A stretch of 64,000 bases of DNA from Thiocapsa sp. (GTDB lineage Bacteria; Pseudomonadota; Gammaproteobacteria; Chromatiales; Chromatiaceae), in assembly GCF_018399035.1 (NCBI RefSeq), contig NZ_CP073760.1, positions 310,001 through 374,000 of the forward strand, read 5' to 3'. The notes beneath the pieces are model-generated. The model ran no database searches. It saw only the letters and a program-made list of their open reading frames with translations, and had not been told where the DNA came from. Below are positions 29,369 through 38,284 of the stretch, one piece after another; the first letter of the stretch is position 1, and each line of letters starts with the position of its first letter. The position numbers and the translations under genes were made by a program.

Positions 29369-29453
29369 TAAACCGCGTCCCCCGCTAAGGGTCGTGGATT
29401 CACCAAACTTCGAACTCACTCGAAAGTGAGCATCTCGCTCTGGACGCGGTTTA
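29369..29453 (+). repeat. TAAACCGCG-ended element, copy 8
   Basis: 85 bp, same interior as 10965-11050 but with the TCACT/AGTGA hairpin intact. Like copy 2, it follows a first-type element after a 22-bp A/T-only spacer. Confidence 0.85.
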
Positions 29454-29482
29454 GATGAAAAAACAAAAAGAAGTGAATCACT

Positions 29483-29567
29483 TAAACCGCGTCTGCTCCG
29501 GCGCTCGCAGGCTGCCGAGATGCCGACTCCGGATGATGAGCTCGCAGGTCGCAGGAGACGCGGTTTG
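29483..29567 (+). repeat. TAAACCGCG-ended element, copy 9
   Basis: About 85 bp, from TAAACCGCGTCTGC to GAGACGCGGTTTG; another interior type. Its last base touches the ATG of xerD, so the xerD ribosome-binding region lies in the element (GCAGGAG-type sequence at 29551-29557). Confidence 0.75.
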
Positions 29568-30464
29568 ATGCCTGGCGATTCGGGGGTGATCGAGGGTTTC
29601 GCCGATGCACTCTGGCTCGAGCGGGGTCTGAGTCCGAATACGCTGGCGGCCTATCAATCGGATCTGCGTGCCTTCGCCGCTTGGGTCGCGCGCGAGCGTG
29701 ATCGCTCGCTGATCGAGGCGCAGCGGCTCGATCTGCTGGATTATTTGGTTGTTCTTTCGCAGGAGGGTCGCAAGCCGCGATCCAGTGCGCGTCTGCTGTC
29801 CTGCCTACGCCAGTTCTATCAATATCTGCTGCGGCGCGGTGTGATCCGTGAAGATCCGAGCGCCCGCGTCGAGGCACCGAAGCTGGGTCGACCTCTGCCC
29901 AAGAGTCTGAGCGAGCTCGAGGTGGAGGCGCTGTTAGGTGCGCCGGACACCGCCGATGCGCGGGGGCACCGTGATCGCACCATGCTCGAGGTGCTCTACG
30001 CAAGCGGTTTGCGGGTCACCGAGCTGGTGACCCTGACGACCGGGCAGGTCGGTCTGACGCAGGGCGTCGTGCGGATCGTCGGCAAGGGCGACAAGGAGCG
30101 GCTGGTGCCGCTCGGAGAGGAAGCGACATCCTGGCTGCTCGATTATCTACGCGGACCGCGGGCCGAGCTGCTCGGCGGTCGCGTGACCGATTATCTCTTT
30201 CCGACCTGCCGCAGCGCGTGCATGACGCGTCAGGCGTTCTGGCTGCTGATCAAGCGCTATGCCCTCGATGCGGGCGTCTTCAAACCCCTGTCGCCCCACA
30301 CCCTGCGCCATGCCTTCGCCACGCACCTGCTCAACCACGGCGCGGATCTGCGGGTGGTGCAGATGCTCTTGGGCCACAGCGACCTTTCAACCACACAGAT
30401 CTACACCCATGTTGCGCGTGAGCGTTTGAAGCAGCTCCATGCGCGCCATCATCCACGGGGCTGA
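29568..30464 (+). CDS. xerD: Site-specific tyrosine recombinase XerD
   Basis: 298 residues. The N-terminal SAM-like domain (ALWLERGLSPNTLAAYQSDL) is followed by the catalytic domain with Arg in GLRVTELV, Lys in GKGDKERLVPLG, HTLRHAFATHLL, LGHSDLSTTQ and the nucleophile in IYTHV. The ending RLKQLHARHHPRG and the overall match favour XerD over XerC. With XerC it resolves chromosome dimers at dif. No dif site was seen nearby. Confidence 0.93.
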   Translation: MPGDSGVIEGFADALWLERGLSPNTLAAYQSDLRAFAAWVARERDRSLIEAQRLDLLDYLVVLSQEGRKPRSSARLLSCLRQFYQYLLRRGVIREDPSARVEAPKLGRPLPKSLSELEVEALLGAPDTADARGHRDRTMLEVLYASGLRVTELVTLTTGQVGLTQGVVRIVGKGDKERLVPLGEEATSWLLDYLRGPRAELLGGRVTDYLFPTCRSACMTRQAFWLLIKRYALDAGVFKPLSPHTLRHAFATHLLNHGADLRVVQMLLGHSDLSTTQIYTHVARERLKQLHARHHPRG

Positions 30465-30553
30465 AGGAAGGCCCTGCGCGAGCGGTTCGCTTTTGGCGGG
30501 TTTTCTCGCACAATGCCCGTCTTCGGTGATTTGCCTGTGGAGCAAGAAAAGCT

Positions 30554-31036
30554 ATGCCATCGTTCGACATCGTCTCGGAAATCGACCTGCAGGAAGTCCG
30601 CAATGCGGTCGACCAGGCCAACCGCGAGATCGACACCCGGTTTGACTTCAAGGGGGTGAAGGCGAGTTTCGAGCTGAGCGACGAGAAGATCCTGATGATC
30701 GGCGAGCAGGAATTTCACCTGCAGCAGATGATGGATATCCTCCGTCAGAAGCTGGTCAAACGAAAGATCGATCTCTCTTCGCTCGACCCCGGCGACCCGG
30801 TTTCGAATCTCAGCGCGGCCCGCCAGGAGATCGCACTCAAACAGGGCGTCGACAGCGAGACCGCCAAGCGCATGGTCAAGGCCATCAAGGCCGGCAAGAC
30901 CAAGGTGCAGGCCCAGATCCAGGGGGACCAGGTCCGTGTCTCCGGAAAAAAACGTGATGACCTTCAGGAAGCGATTGCGCTGCTGCGCGGCGAAGACTGG
31001 GGTTTGCCGATCCAGTTCACCAACTTCAGAGATTGA
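30554..31036 (+). CDS. yajQ: YajQ family nucleotide-binding protein (UPF0234)
   Basis: 160 residues with the family opening MPSFDIVSEIDLQEVRNAVDQ and the two ferredoxin-like halves ending RVSGKKRDDLQEAIALLR. YajQ-type proteins bind nucleotides, and some bind cyclic di-GMP and act with transcription factors. The full length is typical. It may form a small operon with dsbC, seven bases downstream. Confidence 0.94.
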   Translation: MPSFDIVSEIDLQEVRNAVDQANREIDTRFDFKGVKASFELSDEKILMIGEQEFHLQQMMDILRQKLVKRKIDLSSLDPGDPVSNLSAARQEIALKQGVDSETAKRMVKAIKAGKTKVQAQIQGDQVRVSGKKRDDLQEAIALLRGEDWGLPIQFTNFRD

Positions 31037-31043
31037 ACATCCA

Positions 31044-31778
31044 ATGACCAAAGCCAGAATTTCCGCGCTCGCCCTTGCCGCACTGACGCTCGTCGCGGGG
31101 TCCGCATGGGCATCGCCCGAGAAGACCATTCGGGATGCGCTCGGCAAGATCGTCCCGGGCATCGAGATCGACAGCGTGACCGCCTCGCCCGTGAAGGGGC
31201 TCTTCGAGGTCATGGTCGGCACCCAACTGATGTACGTGACCGCCGACGGGCGTTACTTTGTCGATGGTCGGATCGTCGATCTGACGACGCGCGAGGACAT
31301 GACCGAGCCGCGCCTGGCAGGGGCACGCAAGACCCTGGTCGACGGGGTCGGAGAATCCCAAATGGTCGTCTTCGGGCCGGCCGACGCCAAGCACACGGTG
31401 ACCATCTTCACCGATATCGAATGCGGTTACTGTCGCAAGCTGCACGGCCAGATCGACGAGTATGCGCAGGAGGGGATCCGGGTCCGTTACCTCTTCTATC
31501 CACGCGCCGGGCAGGGCAGTCCCGCGTACACCGAGGCCGTATCGGTGTGGTGCGCCGGCGATGCCGCCGCCCAGCGTACGGCCATGACGGACGCAAAGGC
31601 CGGTAAGGCGATCACGGAGAAGACCTGCGAGAACCCGGTCGATGCGCACATGGCGCTCGGCGCGGAGCTTGGCCTGCGCGGGACCCCGGCTATCCTCACC
31701 GAGACCGGCGAGATGATCCCGGGCTACGTGGAGCCCAAGCGTCTGGCGGCCCAGCTCAACGGGGCGCCTGGATCCTGA
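31044..31778 (+). CDS. dsbC: Thiol:disulfide interchange protein DsbC
   Basis: 244 residues: signal peptide (MTKARISALALAALTLVAGSAWA), an N-terminal dimerisation domain (DALGKIVPGIEIDSVTASPVKGLFEV), a linker, then a thioredoxin domain with CGYC (Cys127, Cys130) and a second cysteine pair (VWCAGD and EKTCENP). It corrects wrong disulfides in the periplasm. The motif GTPAILTETGEMIPGY is the cis-proline loop. It closely follows yajQ. Confidence 0.94.
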   Translation: MTKARISALALAALTLVAGSAWASPEKTIRDALGKIVPGIEIDSVTASPVKGLFEVMVGTQLMYVTADGRYFVDGRIVDLTTREDMTEPRLAGARKTLVDGVGESQMVVFGPADAKHTVTIFTDIECGYCRKLHGQIDEYAQEGIRVRYLFYPRAGQGSPAYTEAVSVWCAGDAAAQRTAMTDAKAGKAITEKTCENPVDAHMALGAELGLRGTPAILTETGEMIPGYVEPKRLAAQLNGAPGS

Positions 31779-31830
31779 GCCTCGATCCTCGGGCGCAGGC
31801 GATGACATCGAAGCGATGTGCAGTGGCGTC

Positions 31831-32604
31831 ATGACGGCTCACACCCTCGAATATGCCTGGCGCACCGACCGCGGCCGGGTGCGTAAGGGCAACGAGGATG
31901 CAGTGGCAGTCGATCCCGTCCTCGGCTTCTTGATCGTGGCGGACGGCATCGGCGGCGCCCGTGCCGGCGAGGTCGCAAGCGCACTTGCGGCGGAGGTCAT
32001 CGCCAAACGCTTCCGAGAGGACATGGCCCATCGACTGCATCCGGACGCGGCGAAGGACTTTGTCGAGACGGCGATCCAGGATGCCAATGGCGCCGTCTGG
32101 ACCCTGAGCCAAGCGGAGCCGGATCTCTCCGGGATGGGGACAACCGTGGTGGTCGGGGCTGTCGGAGACGATTGGCTGGCCTTCGGCTACGTGGGCGATT
32201 CGCGCCTATATCGGTTGCGCGAGGGACGATTGGAGCCGCTTTCGCGGGACCATTCCTTTATTCAGGAGGTCGTCGATCAGGGCTTCTTCAGCACGCGCGA
32301 GGATGCCCGCCGCTACGGCATCGGGGCAAACATCCTGACCCGAGCATTGGGCTCGTCGCCCAAGGTCAAGGTCTCCTGCGGGGTTGCCGATCTCGCGTGC
32401 GGCGACATCTTCCTGTTCTGTACCGACGGACTTACCGGCATGGTCCCGGAGGATTGGCTGTGTCAGGTGCTCACGGCGAGCTTCGGGAACGATCTCGAGC
32501 CCGCCGCCGAGGCGCTGGTGCGTCTGGCCAACGAGCGTGGCGGCAACGACAACATCACCCTGGCGCTGCTTCGGGTCGGCGGGCCCTCGACCGAATCCCG
32601 CTAA
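31831..32604 (+). CDS. PP2C family serine/threonine protein phosphatase
   Basis: 257 residues with PP2C metal motifs: TDRGRVRKGNEDA, VADGIGGARAGEVAS, GMGTTVVVG, VGDSRLYRLREG, LTRALG, CTDGLTGM and GGNDNITLALLR. The bacterial Stp/PrpC type. Two possible ATGs (31816 and 31831); the second gives the normal family N-terminus (MTAHTLEYAWRTDRG). No Ser/Thr kinase gene is adjacent in this window. Confidence 0.9.
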   Translation: MTAHTLEYAWRTDRGRVRKGNEDAVAVDPVLGFLIVADGIGGARAGEVASALAAEVIAKRFREDMAHRLHPDAAKDFVETAIQDANGAVWTLSQAEPDLSGMGTTVVVGAVGDDWLAFGYVGDSRLYRLREGRLEPLSRDHSFIQEVVDQGFFSTREDARRYGIGANILTRALGSSPKVKVSCGVADLACGDIFLFCTDGLTGMVPEDWLCQVLTASFGNDLEPAAEALVRLANERGGNDNITLALLRVGGPSTESR

Positions 32605-32631
32605 GGAACGATTCCAAAAACAAATAAACAT

Positions 32632-32711
32632 GTAGGCTGGGGTGAGCTTGCGAACCCCAGCTTGACGCCTGCGCCAGGGGTGCCGGGGTTCGCAAGCTCA
32701 CCCCAGCCTAC
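32632..32711. repeat. GTAGGCTGGGGTGA palindromic REP, copy 1
   Basis: It begins GTAGGCTGGGGTGAGCTTGC and ends with the reverse complement, with a short central loop. The same family as 37971, 38108, 38759, 41346 and 42054. It is followed by an ATTCACC-like block shared with the 22557 region. Confidence 0.85.
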
Positions 32712-32749
32712 GCATGAATCAAGGTGTTCACCTTGTTTCTGAATCATCC

Positions 32750-33685
32750 CTAAGGCTTGAACCCGAATGCCGTCGCGCCGCTCGCCGCCGCCCGGTCCAA
32801 CTCCGCCAGCACCTGCCCGACGAGACCCTGCAATGCCGGCGGGGCTTGATCGGCATACGCGTTCAAGAAGGCAATAACGCCCGATTGGTCGGAGATCCCC
32901 GCCGTGCGTCCCGCCAACACCGTGCTCACGGCACTGCGATTGCGGTCCATCAAGGCGCGCGCCTGCCGCAGCAGCCCGGGGCTCCGCAAGAAGACCGCCA
33001 AGGCATCGCCCGACTGCGCATAGAGCGCCTCCACCGCGTCCCGCCCGCTCGGCGAGCGGATCAACACCTCGTCGCGGTAGCGCCGCAGCAGATCCAGATC
33101 GGACGGCCGCGAGAAGAGCCGCGCATAGGCCATCGGCCACTCTTCGTCCCCGCCCGATTCGGCGCGGACGATCGCCGAGGTTGCCGCGAACCCATAACCC
33201 ACCGCCGTCGCGCTGGCGCTGAAGTTCACCGCGGTGCTCTGCCCCTCCGTCAAGGCCGAGGTGAATTCGGCCGTCAGCAGCCGTTTCGGCAGGCTTCCCG
33301 GCCACTGCCCCGGCAGGCTTGCCCAGGCGATCTGCACGAAGCAGTCGGTCTGCGGATCCGCGTCATAGTCGGTTTGGGTGTCGTCTTGGCAATCCGTGTC
33401 GGCGCCGATCTTGGCCGTGTCCAAGACATCGCTCTGACCCTGCAAGGTCAGCCGCGCCGAATTCCAATGCAGTCGCAGCCCCAAGCCCGTCAACAGCGGG
33501 TTCCGGTCGCTCGCGGTGTAATCGACGCCGATGCCCAGAGCCGCGCCGGACGCCGCCTCCTGACTCGGCGGGTCGGGCGTGATCTGTTGGGTCTGCGCGT
33601 GCGCGCCGACACCGGTCAGCAGCAAACAGGCCAGCGCCGGCCCGACCAGGCGCGCAGTCCATGACGGGGGTCTCGGCAGCATCAT
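32750..33685 (-). CDS. Secreted hypothetical protein with a possible cohesin-like domain
   Basis: 311 residues. The signal peptide ends after AHA (residue ~30). Residues ~45-170 (ALGIGVDYTASDRNPLLTGLGLRLHWNSARLTLQG ... LLTAEFTSALTEGQSTAVNFSASATAVGYGF) have the spacing of strands seen in cohesin-type beta sandwiches. The C-terminal half is helical. AGGAGAGG precedes the first ATG at good spacing. It is divergent from a gene with dockerin-like repeats, which makes a binding pair plausible. The domain call is my inference, not a firm match. Confidence 0.6.
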   Translation of the reverse strand: MMLPRPPSWTARLVGPALACLLLTGVGAHAQTQQITPDPPSQEAASGAALGIGVDYTASDRNPLLTGLGLRLHWNSARLTLQGQSDVLDTAKIGADTDCQDDTQTDYDADPQTDCFVQIAWASLPGQWPGSLPKRLLTAEFTSALTEGQSTAVNFSASATAVGYGFAATSAIVRAESGGDEEWPMAYARLFSRPSDLDLLRRYRDEVLIRSPSGRDAVEALYAQSGDALAVFLRSPGLLRQARALMDRNRSAVSTVLAGRTAGISDQSGVIAFLNAYADQAPPALQGLVGQVLAELDRAAASGATAFGFKP

Positions 33686-33946
33686 CGAACCTCTCCTGAA
33701 ATGATCCTACAGCCCGCCTCGGCCGCCACCGGCGAGGCCCGGCTGATCCGCGATCGGCGTCGGCGAATCGGCGCGTGCAAATTCGCGCGAGCCCGCTACA
33801 CTTGGCAAGATTTCCCCAGGGTGTGTGTGGGCGCAAGCATAGCCCCCCGGCGTCCGGATCGCTAGACCATCCCGCGGGGACCCTGCGCGATCCCGGTGTC
33901 GTCGGCACAATGGCCCGTCCCAATCGTCGATGGAGTGAGTCGAATC

Positions 33947-36900
33947 ATGGCAGAACTGATACGCGGTCCGCGCGTGCTGGTCGCCGCGGTGCTGATCGGA
34001 TGTGCGGTGTGGGGCCAGATCCAGGCCGCCGAGCCGGTGTGCAGTCTGGATGTGGACGGCAATGGCGTGATCGAGGCAACCAAGGACGGCACCCTCCTGA
34101 TCCGGCATAGCTTCGGATTCGGCGGCGATGCGCTGATCAGCGGCGCCGTGGGCACGGGCGCCACCCGCACCACCGCCTCCGACATCACGGCCTGGCTCAA
34201 CCGTTACGAATGCGCCGACATGCTCGATGTCGATGCCGACGGGCGCCGGGATGGCTTGACCGATGGACTCTTGCAGCGGCGCTATCTCGCCGGCTACCAG
34301 GGTTCGGCCCTGATCGATGGCGCCGTCGCCGAGGGTGCTGCGCGTGCCACGGCTGCCGCGATCGAGAGCCACCTGTCCTTCTACCAAAACTTGGATGCCT
34401 CCATTCGCATCCAGCCGCCGCAGATCGCGGGTGGTGGTTACCTGCTCTCGGGCGTGACCGCACGTCTGTCGTTGGCGGTTGACTACACAGGTACGGGCAT
34501 CCTTGCCCATGAGCTGATCGACGGACCCGCCGGCATGACCATCGACGGCCGCAGCGGCCTGCTGACATGGGTGCCGCCCGTGGCGGCCGAAGGCACCGAG
34601 GTCCAGGTGCAGGTGCAGGTCAGCGACGGCGAAATCAGCGACAGTCTCGGCTTCAGCCTGGCCGTCGCCGCGCCCCAGCCCATCGCCACCGTCGTCGATG
34701 GCGACACTGTCACCGTCGTCGAGCCCGGCACGCTGCAAGGGCTCGCCCTGACCCTGCCGGCGCAAGTCTCTCCGCTGACACGTGCGCGCGGCGTGCAGGC
34801 GGTGGCCGGCATGGCCGATGTCGGCGTCTCGGTGATCCCTGAGGCGGAGGCGCCGCCCATGCCGGCCGAGGTCATCCGCGTCAGCGACTTCTTCCGCACC
34901 ACGCCGCTCGTGGCCGAGGACGGCGAGATCCGCATCACGCTGCCGACGGTGGAACCGCCGGCGGGCTATTCTCCCTACGACCTCTCTCTCTACATCTACA
35001 CCGATGGGGTTACCGATGTCGATGGACCTATCTGGGTGCGCATCCGCAGGCACATTGAGATCGATCAGGACGGCAATCGAACCGTGGAGCTGCACGGGAT
35101 CGGAAAACCCTCCTTCATCGGGGTTCCGGTCGATGCGCTCGAACAGAGCAAGCGAGTTCCGGAAGAGCTGAAGGCAACCCCTGAGCGTGACTGCACAACA
35201 CGGACGATCGAGGTTGGCGGAAGGACACTCGATTCAGAATGCTGCAATGAAGAGGAATGTGTACTAGGGCTATGCTGGCAAATCGACGAGGACCCGGTTT
35301 GCCGTGTCGATACCGACGACGATGGCGATTTCAATGATGAAGCCTTTGCTGTTTCAATCCTAGACTTCTCCAAGAACAACTGGGATTGGTCCGCCAGCAC
35401 CCGGCAGCCATACATTCACGAGCTACTGCAGTGGCTCTACACGGCCACTACCTGGTTTGATGAAAGCGACTTCGATTATGACGCGGCTTTTGAGTGTGTC
35501 GTAGAAGAATGCGTCATAGATAAGAAAAAATGTGCAGGGTATGTCAGCTCCGATGAAAACTACGGAACGCTTCACCTGTCTAAGAGCAATTATACTGAGG
35601 CTTTCATGCAAGGAACGGCTGTGCATGAATTCTTTCACCACGCGCAGTCTCGCACTAGAATCGTAGGTAAGGACAACATGCTTCGAGAAGTGGGGGTTGT
35701 CAAAGGCTCGTGGCTCCTCGAAGGAACGGCGAGATGGTTCGAGGACGAGCTTTACGACAGCCTCGATACTTATACGTTCAAAGAATATCAACCCCATCCG
35801 CGTATACTTGAGAAAGGCTTTGCGGCCCCGCACTCTAAAAATAAAAAATCTGACGCGACCTGGGCCTATGCCCGCTTCGCACTCTGGAAGCTCATCGATC
35901 TTGAATGCCAGGTCTCCGAACGCGGGGACGGTTGGCGCAGTCTCCTCAATGGAGATTTTAGCGGTGATGACACCACCGGCATCGTCAACCTCGGACAGCG
36001 CATCGCGGGATGGAACTGTGATTTCGGCACCGGCACCGGAGCGGCGAACAAGAGCACGCTCGGCGCTGCCTTGGCCCGGTATCAGGATGCCACGATTCGA
36101 CTGGACGATATCGAAAAGCTCGACGGCGGCCCGGAGCCCAGCTTCCAATTCGACCGAGATGTCCCGCGCCTCGTGCCTGACTCGGATCGCTCCAATTTTG
36201 TTTCGGGCAGCATCCCCGCGGCCGGTGCTTCGAGCTTCGTCCTGGCCGGCGGCGCATCCATCCCGGCCGGCAAGCAGGCCGTGGCGCGGATCACGAGCGA
36301 CGACGCCCCGGTCTGGATGACCCTGGTCAGCCCGGATTCCGCCTTTATCGCGCAGCCGGGCGTCGCTGTTCACGAGACGCCGGCCGGTTGGGTCGGCACG
36401 TCCGGGGCGGTCGACTACCCCTATGCTCGCTCCCCGAGCCGGTTGCCCGAGGTCTATGTCCACCTGGTCAACCCTTCGCTCGACGCGGACATCCGGGTTA
36501 CCCTCTCGGTCGCCTACGAACCCATCCCCGGCGCCATCGGCCCGGTCGAGGTCACCCCGTCCAGCGGGAGCTGGAGCAGCTCGCCCCAAGCGCTGGATCT
36601 GCACAGCGACGGCGCCGAGGCCCTGTATTACACCATGGTCAACACCTACGACGGCTCGACGCCGCCCGACCCGCGCACGCCCACGCCGTCGGACAACGAC
36701 AACGACCGCGACTACGACGGGCCGGACGATACGTTCGAGTATTACGGCCGCTGCGGCACACTCAAACGCACCAAGCTGCGTTTCGTCGGCTGCGATCAGG
36801 ACACCTGCGGGCCGGCGAGCGGCGTCTATGCCTACCAGATGGATCTGCGCGGTGCGCCCTGCCCGGTCGAAGGGGCCGAACCCCTGAACGACACCGGCAT

Positions 36901-37534
36901 CGACTGGTGCGCGGACGGGACTCGGAACTTCCTCGCCTGCCCGGTCGCCGGCTACCCCTGGCAGGATGCCCAGGACGGTCGGGATGCGCATCAGCACGAC
37001 GACAGCGACGGCCACGCCGGTTTCAGCTTCACCAAGCTCGACGCCAACGGCAACGCCCTGTCGGCCAGCGCGACGAGCTGGCGCTGCGTGCGCGACAACG
37101 TCACCGGGCTGGTGTGGGAGGTGAAGACCGACGACGGCGGCCTGCGCGATAAGGACTGGAGATACACCTGGTACAACCCCGACCCGGGCACGAACGGCGG
37201 AGACGCGGGAACGCAGGACGGTGGCTCCTGCTCGGGCAGTGCCTGCGATACCCATGCCTTCGTGCAGGCGGTCAATGCGGCGGGTCTCTGCGGCGCCCGC
37301 GACTGGCGCCTGCCGTCGGTCGATGAATTGCTCTCGATTATCAGCAATGATCGGATCAATCCTGCCATTGATACGGGCTATTTTCCGTACACGGTTTCGA
37401 ATGGGTTCTGGTCTTCGTCGCCGATTGCCGGCTATTCGGACCGCGCGTGGCCCGTCAATTTCGGCTATGGCAACGTCGGCCACTACGAAAAGAGCTACGC
37501 GTTATACGTTCGGCTCGTGCGCGCGGGACAGTGA
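33947..37534 (+). CDS. Diversity-generating retroelement target protein 1: dockerin-like repeats, HExxH protease-like region, C-terminal variable DUF1566/Lcl domain
   Basis: 1195 residues from ATG 33947 (GGAGTGAG seven bases upstream). In order: a signal peptide ending near QAA; two dockerin-like calcium loops (SLDVDGNGVIEATKDG and LDVDADGRRDGLTDG); an Ig/cadherin-like segment; a middle region with HEFFH (560-564) and a downstream Glu592 in LLEGTARWFED, the gluzincin pattern; a CHB_HEX-like beta segment (~865-890); and a DUF1566/C-type-lectin-like fold ending in the variable region (residues ~1155-1195, VR1). It is a secreted or surface binding protein with a diversified ligand face. The middle part (~35050-35860) is less GC-rich than its neighbours. 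Confidence 0.85.
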   Translation: MAELIRGPRVLVAAVLIGCAVWGQIQAAEPVCSLDVDGNGVIEATKDGTLLIRHSFGFGGDALISGAVGTGATRTTASDITAWLNRYECADMLDVDADGRRDGLTDGLLQRRYLAGYQGSALIDGAVAEGAARATAAAIESHLSFYQNLDASIRIQPPQIAGGGYLLSGVTARLSLAVDYTGTGILAHELIDGPAGMTIDGRSGLLTWVPPVAAEGTEVQVQVQVSDGEISDSLGFSLAVAAPQPIATVVDGDTVTVVEPGTLQGLALTLPAQVSPLTRARGVQAVAGMADVGVSVIPEAEAPPMPAEVIRVSDFFRTTPLVAEDGEIRITLPTVEPPAGYSPYDLSLYIYTDGVTDVDGPIWVRIRRHIEIDQDGNRTVELHGIGKPSFIGVPVDALEQSKRVPEELKATPERDCTTRTIEVGGRTLDSECCNEEECVLGLCWQIDEDPVCRVDTDDDGDFNDEAFAVSILDFSKNNWDWSASTRQPYIHELLQWLYTATTWFDESDFDYDAAFECVVEECVIDKKKCAGYVSSDENYGTLHLSKSNYTEAFMQGTAVHEFFHHAQSRTRIVGKDNMLREVGVVKGSWLLEGTARWFEDELYDSLDTYTFKEYQPHPRILEKGFAAPHSKNKKSDATWAYARFALWKLIDLECQVSERGDGWRSLLNGDFSGDDTTGIVNLGQRIAGWNCDFGTGTGAANKSTLGAALARYQDATIRLDDIEKLDGGPEPSFQFDRDVPRLVPDSDRSNFVSGSIPAAGASSFVLAGGASIPAGKQAVARITSDDAPVWMTLVSPDSAFIAQPGVAVHETPAGWVGTSGAVDYPYARSPSRLPEVYVHLVNPSLDADIRVTLSVAYEPIPGAIGPVEVTPSSGSWSSSPQALDLHSDGAEALYYTMVNTYDGSTPPDPRTPTPSDNDNDRDYDGPDDTFEYYGRCGTLKRTKLRFVGCDQDTCGPASGVYAYQMDLRGAPCPVEGAEPLNDTGIDWCADGTRNFLACPVAGYPWQDAQDGRDAHQHDDSDGHAGFSFTKLDANGNALSASATSWRCVRDNVTGLVWEVKTDDGGLRDKDWRYTWYNPDPGTNGGDAGTQDGGSCSGSACDTHAFVQAVNAAGLCGARDWRLPSVDELLSIISNDRINPAIDTGYFPYTVSNGFWSSSPIAGYSDRAWPVNFGYGNVGHYEKSYALYVRLVRAGQ
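37409..37528 (+). repeat. DGR variable repeat VR1
   Basis: 120 bp at the 3' end of target gene 1. Against the template repeat it differs at 22 positions, 21 of them adenines in the template, with no indels. It encodes WSSSPIAGYSDRAWPVNFG... in place of the template's asparagine codons. The last 20 bases before the stop are identical GC-rich sequence, the expected initiation-of-mutagenic-homing part. Confidence 0.92.
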
Positions 37535-37584
37535 TTTTGCCTTTTTGTTTGTCTTGATCGATCGAGCGAAAAGGGGAGAGACGG

Positions 37585-37938
37585 ATGCAACAGCTCAATC
37601 ATCTGCCGATCTGGCGTGATGCCAACCGCCTGCTGCTCGGCATCGAGCAGGCGGTGCGCCAGTTCCCGCGTTATCACAAATACACGCTCGGCACCGATCT
37701 GCGCCGGCAGGCGATGACGGTCTGCCGGCTCATCCTGCGTGCCGCGGACAAGGGCGAGGGGCAGCGTGCCCGCGTCACCCGCGTCGTCGAGGCGGTGGAT
37801 GATCTGAAGATCCAGATCCAGCTCGGCAAGGAATTGCAGGCCTTTCACAGCTTCCGACAATTCCAAGAGCTCGCCGAGCTGGCCGTGGCTGTCGGCAAGC
37901 AAAGCGGTGGATGGCGCAAGTCCGCTCGGCTGGCATAA
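37585..37938 (+). CDS. avd: DGR accessory protein Avd (four-helix bundle)
   Basis: 117 residues, basic, helical: LPIWRDANRLLLGIEQAVRQFPRYHKYTLGTDLRRQAMTVCRLILRA followed by VEAVDDLKIQIQLGKELQAFHSFRQFQELAELAVAVGKQSGGW. This is the Avd layout, a pentameric barrel that binds the DGR reverse transcriptase and template RNA. It starts 50 bp after VR1 with AGGGGAGA upstream. It is distinct from the S23-like four-helix gene at 39394. With the reverse transcriptase broken, it may now be idle. Confidence 0.88.
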   Translation: MQQLNHLPIWRDANRLLLGIEQAVRQFPRYHKYTLGTDLRRQAMTVCRLILRAADKGEGQRARVTRVVEAVDDLKIQIQLGKELQAFHSFRQFQELAELAVAVGKQSGGWRKSARLA

Positions 37939-37970
37939 GCGAGTTGCTCCGCCAAGGCCACCGAGAGCCT

Positions 37971-38052
37971 GTAGGCTGGGGTGAACGCGAGTGAACCCCG
38001 GCATCCCGGGCGCAGGCGTTAAGCTGGGGTTCGCAAGCTCACCCCAGCCTAC
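37971..38052. repeat. GTAGGCTGGGGTGA REP, copy 2
   Basis: A palindromic REP immediately after avd. Together with ~50 bp of downstream sequence it is duplicated in tandem as 38108-38236. Confidence 0.85.
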
Positions 38053-38107
38053 GGTGGATTGCACTCCCCGCCGTGGGCCGGTACTCGCGATGTGTCGGCG
38101 GCAGGCT

Positions 38108-38189
38108 GTAGGCTGGGGTGAACGAGAGTGAACCCCGGCATCCCGGGCGCAGGCGTTAAGCCGGGGTTCGCAAGCTCACCCCAGCCTAC
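38108..38189. repeat. GTAGGCTGGGGTGA REP, copy 3
   Basis: A tandem duplicate of copy 2. The similarity continues through CGGTGGAT and the CGCGATGTGT end at 38236. The 37939-38284 gap holds only these repeats and the start region of the antitoxin gene. Confidence 0.85.
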
Positions 38190-38284
38190 GGTGGATCGCC
38201 ATCCCCGCCGCAGGCCGGGATTCGCGATGTGTAGCATGGATATTGTTGTCGACTCTTATTACCTTGGCCCGGAGACCTGAACCG

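Noticed and set aside
35423..37483. 686-residue minus-strand open frame within DGR target 1
   Set aside because: It is the reverse strand of a well-supported secreted protein gene and shows no domain.
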